DNA of 64,000 nt, taken from assembly GCF_001280435.1 (NCBI RefSeq), contig NZ_LBIP01000018.1, positions 1-64,000 on the forward strand, read 5' to 3'. A program made the translations under genes and the position numbers. Below are positions 1 to 9,894 of this stretch, piece by piece. How positions within the stretch are numbered: the stretch's first letter is position 1; the number at the start of each line of letters is the position of its first letter. Source of the DNA: Mangrovimonas xylaniphaga (GTDB lineage Bacteria; Bacteroidota; Bacteroidia; Flavobacteriales; Flavobacteriaceae). Below the pieces are notes generated by a model that had not been told where the DNA came from, searched no databases, and saw nothing but the letters and a program-made list of their open reading frames with translations.

Positions 1-2
1 AT

Positions 3-109
<107 letters not shown>

Positions 110-114
110 TTTTG

Positions 115-151
115 AAGCCCCCAGCATCAACTGCTGGGGGCTTTTTGTTTT
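115..151 (+). terminator. rRNA operon terminator
   Basis: Perfect 12-bp stem (115-126 pairs with 132-143) with a 5-nt loop, followed by a T tract. It sits directly behind the 5S gene and would end the rRNA operon transcript. Confidence 0.92.
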
Positions 152-187
152 TATATACCTTGCCAAAACAATACTCTTCAAATAATA

Positions 188-218
188 CAAAACCCCAACT
201 GCTAAAGTCGGGGTTTTG
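188..218. terminator. second hairpin behind the rRNA operon
   Basis: 13-bp stem with one A-C mismatch (188-200 with 206-218) and a 5-nt loop. Neither side has a clean T tract; the minus-strand side (TATTATTTG) is the more T-rich. It may be a backup terminator of the rRNA operon or a relic of a terminator for a lost minus-strand gene such as the stress-protein remnant to its right. Confidence 0.45.
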
Positions 219-360
219 CATTGACCGTCTTTATTGCTTTAAAACTATTTTAAGGCCCTTTTGTGAGCGTTAATATAAAGAAGTGTCTTGCTCGTCTATA
301 GACAAACAAAAACTACTATGAATATTCAGTTTAGATAACTCCTTAAATAGGGCTGCCTAT

Positions 361-486
361 TTATATTTTGAAAGTAATTACGGGGCGTTTTGCGTGGTTG
401 ACCAAATCTTCACTGATCGAACCATTAAAGAAATGGGCAATTCCTTGTCTGCCGTGTGTGCTGATTCCAATTAAATCGGCATTGAT
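361..486 (-). pseudogene. C-terminal remnant of a universal stress protein (UspA family)
   Basis: The minus strand encodes about 42 residues ending in TAA at 361-363. They match the C-terminal UspA signature: ADLIGISTHGRQGIAHF, then GSISEDLVNHAKRPV, the nucleotide-binding glycine region and final strand of the fold. The frame meets a stop at 487-489 and I find no Usp-like sequence further upstream, so the gene has lost most of its length (flavobacterial Usp proteins are normally about 270-290 residues). It is unlikely to be functional. The rest of 222-946 is very AT-rich and shows nothing else I can support. Confidence 0.75.
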
Positions 487-946
487 TTACTATTTTTTTT
501 TCATATTGGATTAATACAAGTTCATAATCAAAAATGGAGTTCTATAAATGGTGATGATTTTCATATTAAAACATGAAATAGAAGGGCTAAAGGAATAAAT
601 TCCGACCATAATAAAACTACTAACTTTCAATTTTTTTCTGGGGTAAATTGATTTTATTTATAAATAAGATTTGAAAATATTTGATGCTTCTATTTGGGCA
701 GGGTGTTGTGAGTGAGGATGTTATTTTTTTGTGTAAGATTACAAGAATCAAAAATCTAATAAAGTTAGCTAGAATCACTGTTTCCTGATAGTGAACAATT
801 GTTAGTTTTACACTTAAAAATTGAAAGTATTTGTAAATTATAGTGATATAATATAAAATTTTCATATTAACATTAAAGAGTTGTTAATTAAAAACTAATT
901 ATGTTATTTTAGCGACAAATTAACCTTCAACTATTAATAAATTTTT

Positions 947-3900
947 ATGAGGAATCTAACTCTTCTAACTATATTTTTGTGTTTTTCGTTAAATATATCT
1001 GCCCAATTAATACCTCACTTTTACGGTTCTGCTACTTCACAAGGAGGTGATTGTTATAGAATCACTGAACCAACAACAACTCAAAGAGGGGCGGTTTATT
1101 ATGATAACCCTGTTGACTTTAATTCAGATTTTGATATTATTTTTGATGCTAATTTTGGTAATAGGGATGCTTATGGTGCTGATGGGATTACGTTTGTGAT
1201 GAAAAAATCTTTTGATCCTATTTATGGAAAAGCAGGAGGAGGCATGGGATATGAAGATATTGATAATTCATTAGGAGTTGAGTTTGATACTTGGAAAAAT
1301 GGGGATAGAGGAGATATTGATGAAGATCATATAGCTTTGATTAAAAATGGGGATAATAGGCATACTTCCCTTGTGGATAATCTTGCGGGGCCTGTTCAGG
1401 CTTCGGCTACTTCGGCAAATATTGAAGATGGGGAATATCATGAAGTAAAAATTTCTTGGAGGGCTTCTACAAAAATCTTTAGAGTAGTTTTTGATTGTGA
1501 AGAAAGAATTTCTTATGATGGTACGGATCTTGTGACGGATGTGTTTGGAGGACAATCGGAGGTGTATTTTGGCTTTGTAGGTTCAACAGGAGCCTACTAT
1601 AATCTCCAGGAGGTATGTTTTAAGTTTTTGTCCTTTTCCGATATGGTAGCTTTGCAGGATCAAGAGATTTGTTATGGAGGCAGCATCGATGACAATGATG
1701 CTACATATGATGGAGCTACAGCCTATGAATGGTCTCCTGGTACTGGAGTTAGTGACATAACGATTCCTAATCCAATATTTTCACCAACAGAAAATACAAC
1801 TTATACCGTAACAATAACCGATTATTGTGGGGATAAAATAACCAATAGCTTTGATGTAGTGGTAATTCCAGTACCTGAGGCAGAAGTGACAGCTAAAGAA
1901 AATCCTATTTGTGCGGATAGTGATGCCGAGTTCTTAATTACAGGAACACCAAACAATTTGGTAACCTATACTTTAGATGGCGTTGAAGAAACGGTATTGT
2001 TAGATGAGTTTGGAGAGGCTACAATATCCGTAGTGGACCCTGTAACAGAACCGACATTAGAACTTAAAAGCGTAGAGGTGGTAGTTCCATCTGTTATTGC
2101 TCATGGGCTAGAAGCTTCTGGTGGAGTTGATACAACTAATGCTGAAGGTATAATAGAGGCAGAAGGTTTACAAGCAACAACTACTAATTCTGCAAGAGTA
2201 GGACAGTATACAGCTCCATTGGAACTGGCTCTGGAACATACTGTGCCAGTGGGAACTGAAATCATTATTAGTGCAGCCAAGGTTTTTAGTTACTCAGCAA
2301 TGGAGGTAACTGATGGAACTGCGACACTAAGAATCGACACTGGAGCTATAAATGCGATTGAATATTTTTCATTTATAACAGAACAGGAAACAAATAAACT
2401 TACGTTTAAAGGGATTAGTGGTTATTTTTGGATAGATGGTGTAGAATATACTCATGAACCTACAGGCTGTTATAATGATTTAAATGATTCTGAAACTATT
2501 AATTTTGCAGATTTAGATGATGCGTCTTTCTCATTGGAACCAACTTGTGATGGTGCAATAGTGACTAATACAACAATACCTGGAGGAACATATTCAATTA
2601 TATCTTCAACTGGTGCTGGTGTAATTGATGCTTCTACAGGAACTATTACAGGAGCAGGTTTTGAAGAGGTATATGAAGTAGAATATATTACTAGTGGATC
2701 TTGTCCATCGCGCAGTACTAAAACGGTAACGGTATATCCAGAGCCAGTTGTTTCGGAAGTAGACCCGTTACTGGTTGTATGCGATGATAATGTTGCTGAT
2801 GGGCTTACTGAAATTGATTTGTCCTCATTAATGAATAACCGCATTTTAGGAGGAAGAGGTGGTTATGTAGTGAATTATTTTATATCACAAGCTGATGCCG
2901 ATAGTGATACAGGTCCGCTACCAAATCCATATACAAATGTTACCAATCCTCAAATTATTTATGCTCGATTGGTTGATACATCTACTGGTTGCTATACAAC
3001 TACTACGGTGGAACTTAATGTAGAACAAGCACCTAGTGCCAATATCCCTGTTCCATTGGAATATTGTGATTCTGACAGAGATGGTTATGCTGTATTTAAT
3101 CTTTTTGATACTGAGACTGAAATTACGGGAGGCGATCCTGATCTTGTGGTTAGTTATCATGAAACTTTTTCTCATGCTGAAAATGGAGAATTCGCCTTAG
3201 AAAGTCCATATAATAATACTGTAGCTTGGGAACAGACAATCTATGTTAGAGTAGAGAGTTTGGCTATTGCTACTGATTGTGCTACAGTGGTAGAGCTTGG
3301 ATTAATAGTTAATCCCACTCCGCCAATAGCGGAACCAACTCCTTTGATAGTGTGTGATGATAGCTCTAGTGATGGGTACACACAATTTGATTTGACTTTA
3401 AAAGATAGCGAAGTATTAGCAGGGTTAGACCCTACTACCTATCTAGTGACATATTACGAAACTCAGGAAAATGCTGAATCTGGAGCTGGAATGATAGATA
3501 ATCCTTTAGAATATACCAATATTAAACCTTTTTCTCAAGAAATATGGGTGCGTGTAGATGATGCTATAACTGGTTGTTATGAGTTAGTAACATTGCAGTT
3601 GTTAAAGAGTACAGCTCCAACTTTGGTGGCTGAAGTAGCTTCAGAGATTTTTGCAGATGTTCACGTTATTGTTGCTTCTGCAACAGGAAATGGAAGTTAC
3701 GAATATAGTCTAGATGGAGGGCCATGGCAGGAAAGTGGCGTGTTTGAGGATGTAACTTTAGGAGAACATGTTGTAACAGCTAGAGATATTATGGGTTGTG
3801 GAGAAACAAGTGCGACAGTGACGGTCATAGATTATCCATTATTCTTTACGCCTAATGATGATGGCTATAATGATACATGGAATATTGTTGGGTTTAGTGA

Positions 3901-4099
3901 CCAATCAGCTACTAAAATCTATATTTTTGATAGGTTAGGTAAGCTTTTGAAACAAATTTCACCAACCGGAAGCGGATGGGACGGCACCTACAATGGAGCT
4001 CCAATGCCTAGTAGTGACTATTGGTTTCTTTTGGAATATATGGAACCATCAACTGGACAGAGTAAGGAATTGAGAGCCCACTTTACCCTGAAACGTTAG
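947..4099 (+). CDS. T9SS type B secreted protein with N-terminal L-type lectin-like domain
   Basis: Predicted secreted, surface-anchored or released adhesin. Residues 1-19 are a signal peptide ending SA/Q. About 20-230 resemble a bacterial L-type lectin domain (GADGITFVM, then NSLGVEFDTW), suggesting carbohydrate binding. An Ig/PKD-like segment follows (about 240-310), then three related modules of about 95 residues near 600-900 that share a VCDD-type opening, a YF/YY strand and INP/ARL/VRV-type strands. The last about 90 residues (FFTPNDDGYNDTWNI to the end) are the gliding-motility-associated type B sorting domain recognised by T9SS. It stands alone between the rRNA operon and a convergent operon. 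Ligand is not predictable from sequence. Confidence 0.88.
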   Translation: MRNLTLLTIFLCFSLNISAQLIPHFYGSATSQGGDCYRITEPTTTQRGAVYYDNPVDFNSDFDIIFDANFGNRDAYGADGITFVMKKSFDPIYGKAGGGMGYEDIDNSLGVEFDTWKNGDRGDIDEDHIALIKNGDNRHTSLVDNLAGPVQASATSANIEDGEYHEVKISWRASTKIFRVVFDCEERISYDGTDLVTDVFGGQSEVYFGFVGSTGAYYNLQEVCFKFLSFSDMVALQDQEICYGGSIDDNDATYDGATAYEWSPGTGVSDITIPNPIFSPTENTTYTVTITDYCGDKITNSFDVVVIPVPEAEVTAKENPICADSDAEFLITGTPNNLVTYTLDGVEETVLLDEFGEATISVVDPVTEPTLELKSVEVVVPSVIAHGLEASGGVDTTNAEGIIEAEGLQATTTNSARVGQYTAPLELALEHTVPVGTEIIISAAKVFSYSAMEVTDGTATLRIDTGAINAIEYFSFITEQETNKLTFKGISGYFWIDGVEYTHEPTGCYNDLNDSETINFADLDDASFSLEPTCDGAIVTNTTIPGGTYSIISSTGAGVIDASTGTITGAGFEEVYEVEYITSGSCPSRSTKTVTVYPEPVVSEVDPLLVVCDDNVADGLTEIDLSSLMNNRILGGRGGYVVNYFISQADADSDTGPLPNPYTNVTNPQIIYARLVDTSTGCYTTTTVELNVEQAPSANIPVPLEYCDSDRDGYAVFNLFDTETEITGGDPDLVVSYHETFSHAENGEFALESPYNNTVAWEQTIYVRVESLAIATDCATVVELGLIVNPTPPIAEPTPLIVCDDSSSDGYTQFDLTLKDSEVLAGLDPTTYLVTYYETQENAESGAGMIDNPLEYTNIKPFSQEIWVRVDDAITGCYELVTLQLLKSTAPTLVAEVASEIFADVHVIVASATGNGSYEYSLDGGPWQESGVFEDVTLGEHVVTARDIMGCGETSATVTVIDYPLFFTPNDDGYNDTWNIVGFSDQSATKIYIFDRLGKLLKQISPTGSGWDGTYNGAPMPSSDYWFLLEYMEPSTGQSKELRAHFTLKR

Positions 4100-4126
4100 A
4101 CTAAGTATTAAAGTAAAATAGATACA

Positions 4127-4168
4127 ATACAAAAAATCCCGAACCATGTGATTCGGGATTTTTTGTAT
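4127..4168. terminator. bidirectional terminator
   Basis: Perfect 17-bp stem (4127-4143 with 4152-4168) with an 8-nt loop. The A and T runs make it a terminator on both strands. It lies between the convergent lectin-like gene and the minus-strand DUF6095-like gene. Confidence 0.9.
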
Positions 4169-4190
4169 TTAGAAATAGAGAGTATCAATT

Positions 4191-4427
4191 TTACTTTTGA
4201 AACATGCTATCCATAATAGTTTTAAGGCCTTTAAAAGCAAAGTATATGGCTAAACCACATACAAAAAGTGCAGCCAATAAAATGGGGATGTATAAAGGTT
4301 TTTCGGTATTGCTAAAGGCGATATATAAAAGAGTAGGGCCTGCAAACATGCAAACAAGGGATAGAGCCATTGTTTTAATGCCTTTTAAGAGAATCGTTTT
4401 ATTGGTGCGTTTGGTTTCAGTTTCCAT
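4191..4427 (-). CDS. small two-helix membrane protein, DUF6095-like
   Basis: A 78-residue protein with a basic N-terminus, two hydrophobic helices (about 19-41 and 46-66) and a short amphipathic tail. It resembles the flavobacterial DUF6095 family; the name is from memory and not checked. Its start overlaps the end of murQ by 11 bases, so the two are translationally coupled. Function is unknown; the tie to murQ suggests a link to cell-wall recycling but does not show it. Confidence 0.72.
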   Translation of the reverse strand: METETKRTNKTILLKGIKTMALSLVCMFAGPTLLYIAFSNTEKPLYIPILLAALFVCGLAIYFAFKGLKTIMDSMFQK

Positions 4428-5235
4428 GGTTGTAATTTTCTATAGCACTACGTACGTTTTTATGTTTATTCAACAATTCCTGGGCTTTGTCTTCAGGAAT
4501 TTGGAGTTCTTCCATTAGCATTCTGGTTCCTCTATTGACTAACTTATCGTTGCTCAATTGCATGTCGACCATTTTATTTCCCTTTACACGTCCTAGTTGA
4601 ATCATGGTACTGGTGGTAATCATATTAAGAACCAATTTTTGGGCTGTACCCGCCTTCATTCTTGAACTACCCGTTACAAATTCGGGGCCTACAATAACTT
4701 CAATAGGAAATTGGGCTGTTTTGGATAGTGGACTTTGATGATTACAAGTAATACAGCCTGTAATGATGTTATGTTGATTGCATTGCTCCAATCCTGAAAT
4801 TACGTAAGGTGTGGTTCCAGATGCAGCAATACCAACGACAACGTCTTTTGAGGAAATCTCGTATTGGGATAAGTCTTCCCATGCTTGAGTTGTAGAATCT
4901 TCGGCAAATTCAACAGCTTTTCTGATGGCAGAATCACCTCCGGCAATAAGTCCGATGACCAAATCATGTGGGACTCCAAAAGTAGGAGGACATTCTGAAG
5001 CATCTAAAATTCCTAGTCTGCCACTGGTTCCAGCTCCAATATAAAAAAGACGGCCTCCTTCTTTAAGTTTGGCAATAATTTGTGAGACCAAAGCCTCAAT
5101 TTGTGGCAAGGCTTTTTCAACGGCTAATGGAACGGTTTTGTCTTCGGCATTAATGTTAACCAATAAGTCTGAAAGGCTCATGGCCTCTAGGTTGTTATAA
5201 TTTGAACCTTGTTCTGTTGTCTTGATAAATTCCAT
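4417..5235 (-). CDS. murQ: N-acetylmuramic acid 6-phosphate etherase
   Basis: Cytoplasmic SIS-domain enzyme that removes lactate from MurNAc 6-phosphate to give GlcNAc 6-phosphate during cell-wall recycling. The sugar-phosphate loop GAGTSGRLG (68-76) is followed by DASECPPTFG with the expected catalytic Glu81; the second family glutamate is Glu112 (FAEDS). The conserved SSRMKAGTAQK segment is also present. At 272 residues it is slightly shorter than the E. coli enzyme (298). No muramic acid kinase or MurP transporter gene lies nearby in this window. It is first in a two-gene unit with the small membrane protein. Confidence 0.95.
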   Translation of the reverse strand: MEFIKTTEQGSNYNNLEAMSLSDLLVNINAEDKTVPLAVEKALPQIEALVSQIIAKLKEGGRLFYIGAGTSGRLGILDASECPPTFGVPHDLVIGLIAGGDSAIRKAVEFAEDSTTQAWEDLSQYEISSKDVVVGIAASGTTPYVISGLEQCNQHNIITGCITCNHQSPLSKTAQFPIEVIVGPEFVTGSSRMKAGTAQKLVLNMITTSTMIQLGRVKGNKMVDMQLSNDKLVNRGTRMLMEELQIPEDKAQELLNKHKNVRSAIENYNHGN

Positions 5236-5283
5236 GGTTCAAAAATACGTAATTTTAATTGCGTTAGTGATGGTAGCGGCATC

Positions 5284-5305
5284 CTTTTGCAAAGACTTTT
5301 GCAAA
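5284..5305. repeat. two direct copies of CTTTTGCAAA upstream of murQ
   Basis: Copies at 5284-5293 and 5296-5305, 12 bp apart, each containing the palindrome TTTGCAAA. They lie 49-70 bp upstream of the murQ start codon, where a promoter or operator is expected. A regulatory role is inferred only from position and symmetry. Confidence 0.4.
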
Positions 5306-5371
5306 AGATATAGCGAACAGCACGCCCTTTTTGTTAAAAAAGGGAATGCCCAAATAGAAAAGAAAGGGTAT

Positions 5372-5403
5372 AAAAAAAGGCCTCTATTAAGAAGCCTTTT
5401 TTT
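5372..5403 (-). terminator. terminator of the isocitrate dehydrogenase gene
   Basis: A 10-bp stem (5372-5381 with 5394-5403), GGC/GCC with seven A-T pairs, leaves a T tract on the minus strand. It begins 17 bases after the icd stop codon. Confidence 0.8.
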
Positions 5404-5419
5404 GTGTGTATGATAACAA

Positions 5420-7645
<2,226 letters not shown>

Positions 7646-7837
7646 TTAAGGTTTGTAATTTAATTAATAAAAACGCGCTTTTTTCAAAGCCTTGCAAATA
7701 TACAAAAATCAACAAGTTATTTACGGTAGACTAACAATAGGTTGACAATTTGAAAATATTGCTGAATTTTCTAGGCTTAAAAAGGAATTTTTATTGAGAA
7801 ATTGTAGTAAAATTCTAGTGGGTTTTGAAATCCATTT

Positions 7838-8407
7838 CTAGTCTATTTTAATTCGTAAATGGGAAAGCAATCCCAACACCTGATCTTTTGAAAATTTCGC
7901 ACCTTTTAGTTGATTGTGTTCTGGATTGAAAGTGTAATTAAATGAGGTTCTAAAATCGGTGTCTTTTAAGTTGGTTTGGTCAAACTGACTGTTTTTGAGA
8001 TCGCAATTATGAAATACCGCTTTGGAAAGGTTGGCTTGAGTGAAATCGCAATTTTGAAGGTTGCAATCGGTAAACTTAATGCCTTTTAAATTCAAGTTGT
8101 AAAAGGATGCGAAGTTCAATTGACAGTTGTTGGGTTTGAAACTTAGCAAAAATGGGTCACACTTATGAAATTGGGCACCAGTGAGCTTGCAGTCTTTAAA
8201 GGTAATTTCCTTTAAAGAGGCATGGGCTATATTGACATTGCTTAAATTACAGTTTATAAACTCACATTCCATAAAGGAACTATTGGAAATATCGCCTTCA
8301 GCAAAATTGCAATTATCAAAAATACAACAATCATATTCCCCTTTTTGGAGGGGAGTGCTCACGAAATCTTCGCTTTTGAATATTCGGTCAACTATGCTTA
8401 GGCTCAT
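7838..8407 (-). CDS. pentapeptide-repeat protein
   Basis: A 189-residue soluble protein made almost wholly of A(D/N)LXX-type pentapeptides (for example CNLSNVNIAHASLKEITF and FTQANLSKAVFHNCDLKNS), which fold as a right-handed quadrilateral beta-helix. There is no signal peptide. The general architecture is that of Qnr/McbG-like proteins, some of which mimic DNA and protect gyrase, but many flavobacterial members have no known role and I see no Qnr-specific loops. It is a single gene, divergent from the glycosidase gene at 8556. Confidence 0.85.
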   Translation of the reverse strand: MSLSIVDRIFKSEDFVSTPLQKGEYDCCIFDNCNFAEGDISNSSFMECEFINCNLSNVNIAHASLKEITFKDCKLTGAQFHKCDPFLLSFKPNNCQLNFASFYNLNLKGIKFTDCNLQNCDFTQANLSKAVFHNCDLKNSQFDQTNLKDTDFRTSFNYTFNPEHNQLKGAKFSKDQVLGLLSHLRIKID

Positions 8408-8509
8408 AAAAGTTCTTTATTGCGAAAGTAGGTAAAGTTATGAATAATCCTTTAATCAGTTTTATTTGACGTTTATCAGATATATTCTTAAGGGCTCTTT
8501 AAGTTTTAA

Positions 8510-8517
8510 TACATTTG
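8510..8517 (+). promoter_or_regulatory. TAnnTTTG -7 box of the polysaccharide locus
   Basis: TACATTTG matches the Bacteroidota -7 consensus exactly, 39 bp ahead of the glycosidase start. No clear TTG -33 element is seen about 19 bp upstream, so activity could need an activator or another sigma factor. Confidence 0.5.
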
Positions 8518-8555
8518 AAATTTTATTTTTAGTTATTTTATATACTTGATTTTCA

Positions 8556-9893
8556 ATGTCTAAATTGATTTTTTGTATGAAGCGCCTTTCAGTTTCTATT
8601 GTTTTGGTAATCATTATGTTGTCGACATTTTTTTATGTCAATCGCCCTAATAGGCATGTCATGAACGAAAGTGCGACAGTAAGGATTGTTGAGACAGAAA
8701 AAGGTTTTGAAATCATCAGAAATGGTAAACCTTTTTATATAAAAGGAGCAGGAGGGAAACCTTACCTAAAAGAACTTTCGGAAGCTGGAGGCAATACCTT
8801 AAGACTTTATGATACTACTAATACTGCTAAAATACTAGATGAAGCACAGAAATATAATATAGCTGTAATTTTGGACATTTGGTTACCCAAATATCAAAAC
8901 AACTATAATTACTATAAGGATAAAGAGTATGTCAAAGTAATGAAGGAAGCTGTTAAAAAGTTTGTTAATCAGCATAAAAATCACCCAGCATTATTAATGT
9001 GGAATTTGGGAAATGAACTTGTTTATCCCTTGACTTTAGGTGAAAATGAATTTATAAAGACATTTAATGACATGATTGAGCAAATTCATGAAGACGATCC
9101 TAACCATCCAGTAAGCACTACTGTTGCTGGGGCCTCTAGAGGGCAAACTTTATCCATTCATTTGAATTCTCCTCAATTAGATCTAGTGGGGTATAATATT
9201 TTTAAAAACTTAAAAGAAATAGAAAGGAATCAAAGGCAGTTATCTATGGTGACAAATGTTATGCCTTATTATATAACCGAATGGTCTGTGGCGGGGCCTT
9301 GGGAAACGGAAAATACTAAATGGAGTAGGTTATTGGAGCTTACTAGTAAAGAAAAGGCGGAAGTATGTAAGAGAAAATATGAGACTTACATTAAATTGGA
9401 TGAAGAAAGTTTGGGTAGCGTCGCTTTCTATTGGGGAGACAAAAATGAAGGAACTCCAACATGGTTTAATATTTTTGATGAAGAAGGACGTAAAAACAAT
9501 GTTTATTTTGCCTTAAAAGAAGTTTGGACAGGAATGGAAATAGAGGAAGATGCCCCAAATATTTCACAATTGTTATTAAATGAAAGAAAGGATACAGATT
9601 TACAACTGCATAGTCCCAATGACACACTAAAAGCAGTTTTAAAGATGGAAAATCCTGTTATTAATTATACTTTTAAATGGGAAATCCTAAAAGAAGGTTT
9701 AAGCTTTGGTATTTCAAGTAAACTAGAGGCAGAATCATTTATATTGGATACTATCTCTAAAGACAAAATGTTAGGTATTTCATTTCGTGCTCCAACAGAG
9801 GAAGGTACCTATAGGCTTATGGCTTATGTATATGATGATCATCAAAACTTTGCAACGGCTAATATTCCATTTTTTGTATTAAAGAAGGATTAA
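8556..9893 (+). CDS. membrane-anchored clan-A glycoside hydrolase
   Basis: Predicted periplasmic glycosidase held by an N-terminal signal-anchor (about residues 8-28). Residues about 45-330 look like a GH2/GH5-type TIM barrel: MWNLGNE carries the acid/base candidate Glu154, and YYITEW carries the nucleophile candidate Glu242. The last about 110 residues look like an Ig-like beta domain. A second ATG at 8577 (MKRLSV) gives an equally plausible start. The stop is 1 nt from the start of the GT2-GH26 fusion gene, so translation is coupled and the enzyme very likely acts on, trims or releases the polymer made by that synthase. Family number and substrate cannot be fixed by eye. Confidence 0.85.
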   Translation: MSKLIFCMKRLSVSIVLVIIMLSTFFYVNRPNRHVMNESATVRIVETEKGFEIIRNGKPFYIKGAGGKPYLKELSEAGGNTLRLYDTTNTAKILDEAQKYNIAVILDIWLPKYQNNYNYYKDKEYVKVMKEAVKKFVNQHKNHPALLMWNLGNELVYPLTLGENEFIKTFNDMIEQIHEDDPNHPVSTTVAGASRGQTLSIHLNSPQLDLVGYNIFKNLKEIERNQRQLSMVTNVMPYYITEWSVAGPWETENTKWSRLLELTSKEKAEVCKRKYETYIKLDEESLGSVAFYWGDKNEGTPTWFNIFDEEGRKNNVYFALKEVWTGMEIEEDAPNISQLLLNERKDTDLQLHSPNDTLKAVLKMENPVINYTFKWEILKEGLSFGISSKLEAESFILDTISKDKMLGISFRAPTEEGTYRLMAYVYDDHQNFATANIPFFVLKKD

Positions 9894-9894
9894 T

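Noticed and set aside
620-865. Minus-strand frame of 81 codons
   Set aside because: Composed of Ile, Lys, Tyr and Phe in a way expected from extremely AT-rich non-coding DNA; no family resemblance.
4204-4518. Plus-strand frame of 104 codons antisense to the DUF6095-like and murQ genes
   Set aside because: It is the complement of two well-supported coding genes and has no independent features.
5234-5413. Plus-strand frame of about 60 codons between murQ and icd, opening MVQKYVILIALVMVAA
   Set aside because: It starts at the murQ start codon and runs through the icd terminator hairpin; the hydrophobic look comes from AT-rich DNA and no promoter is seen.
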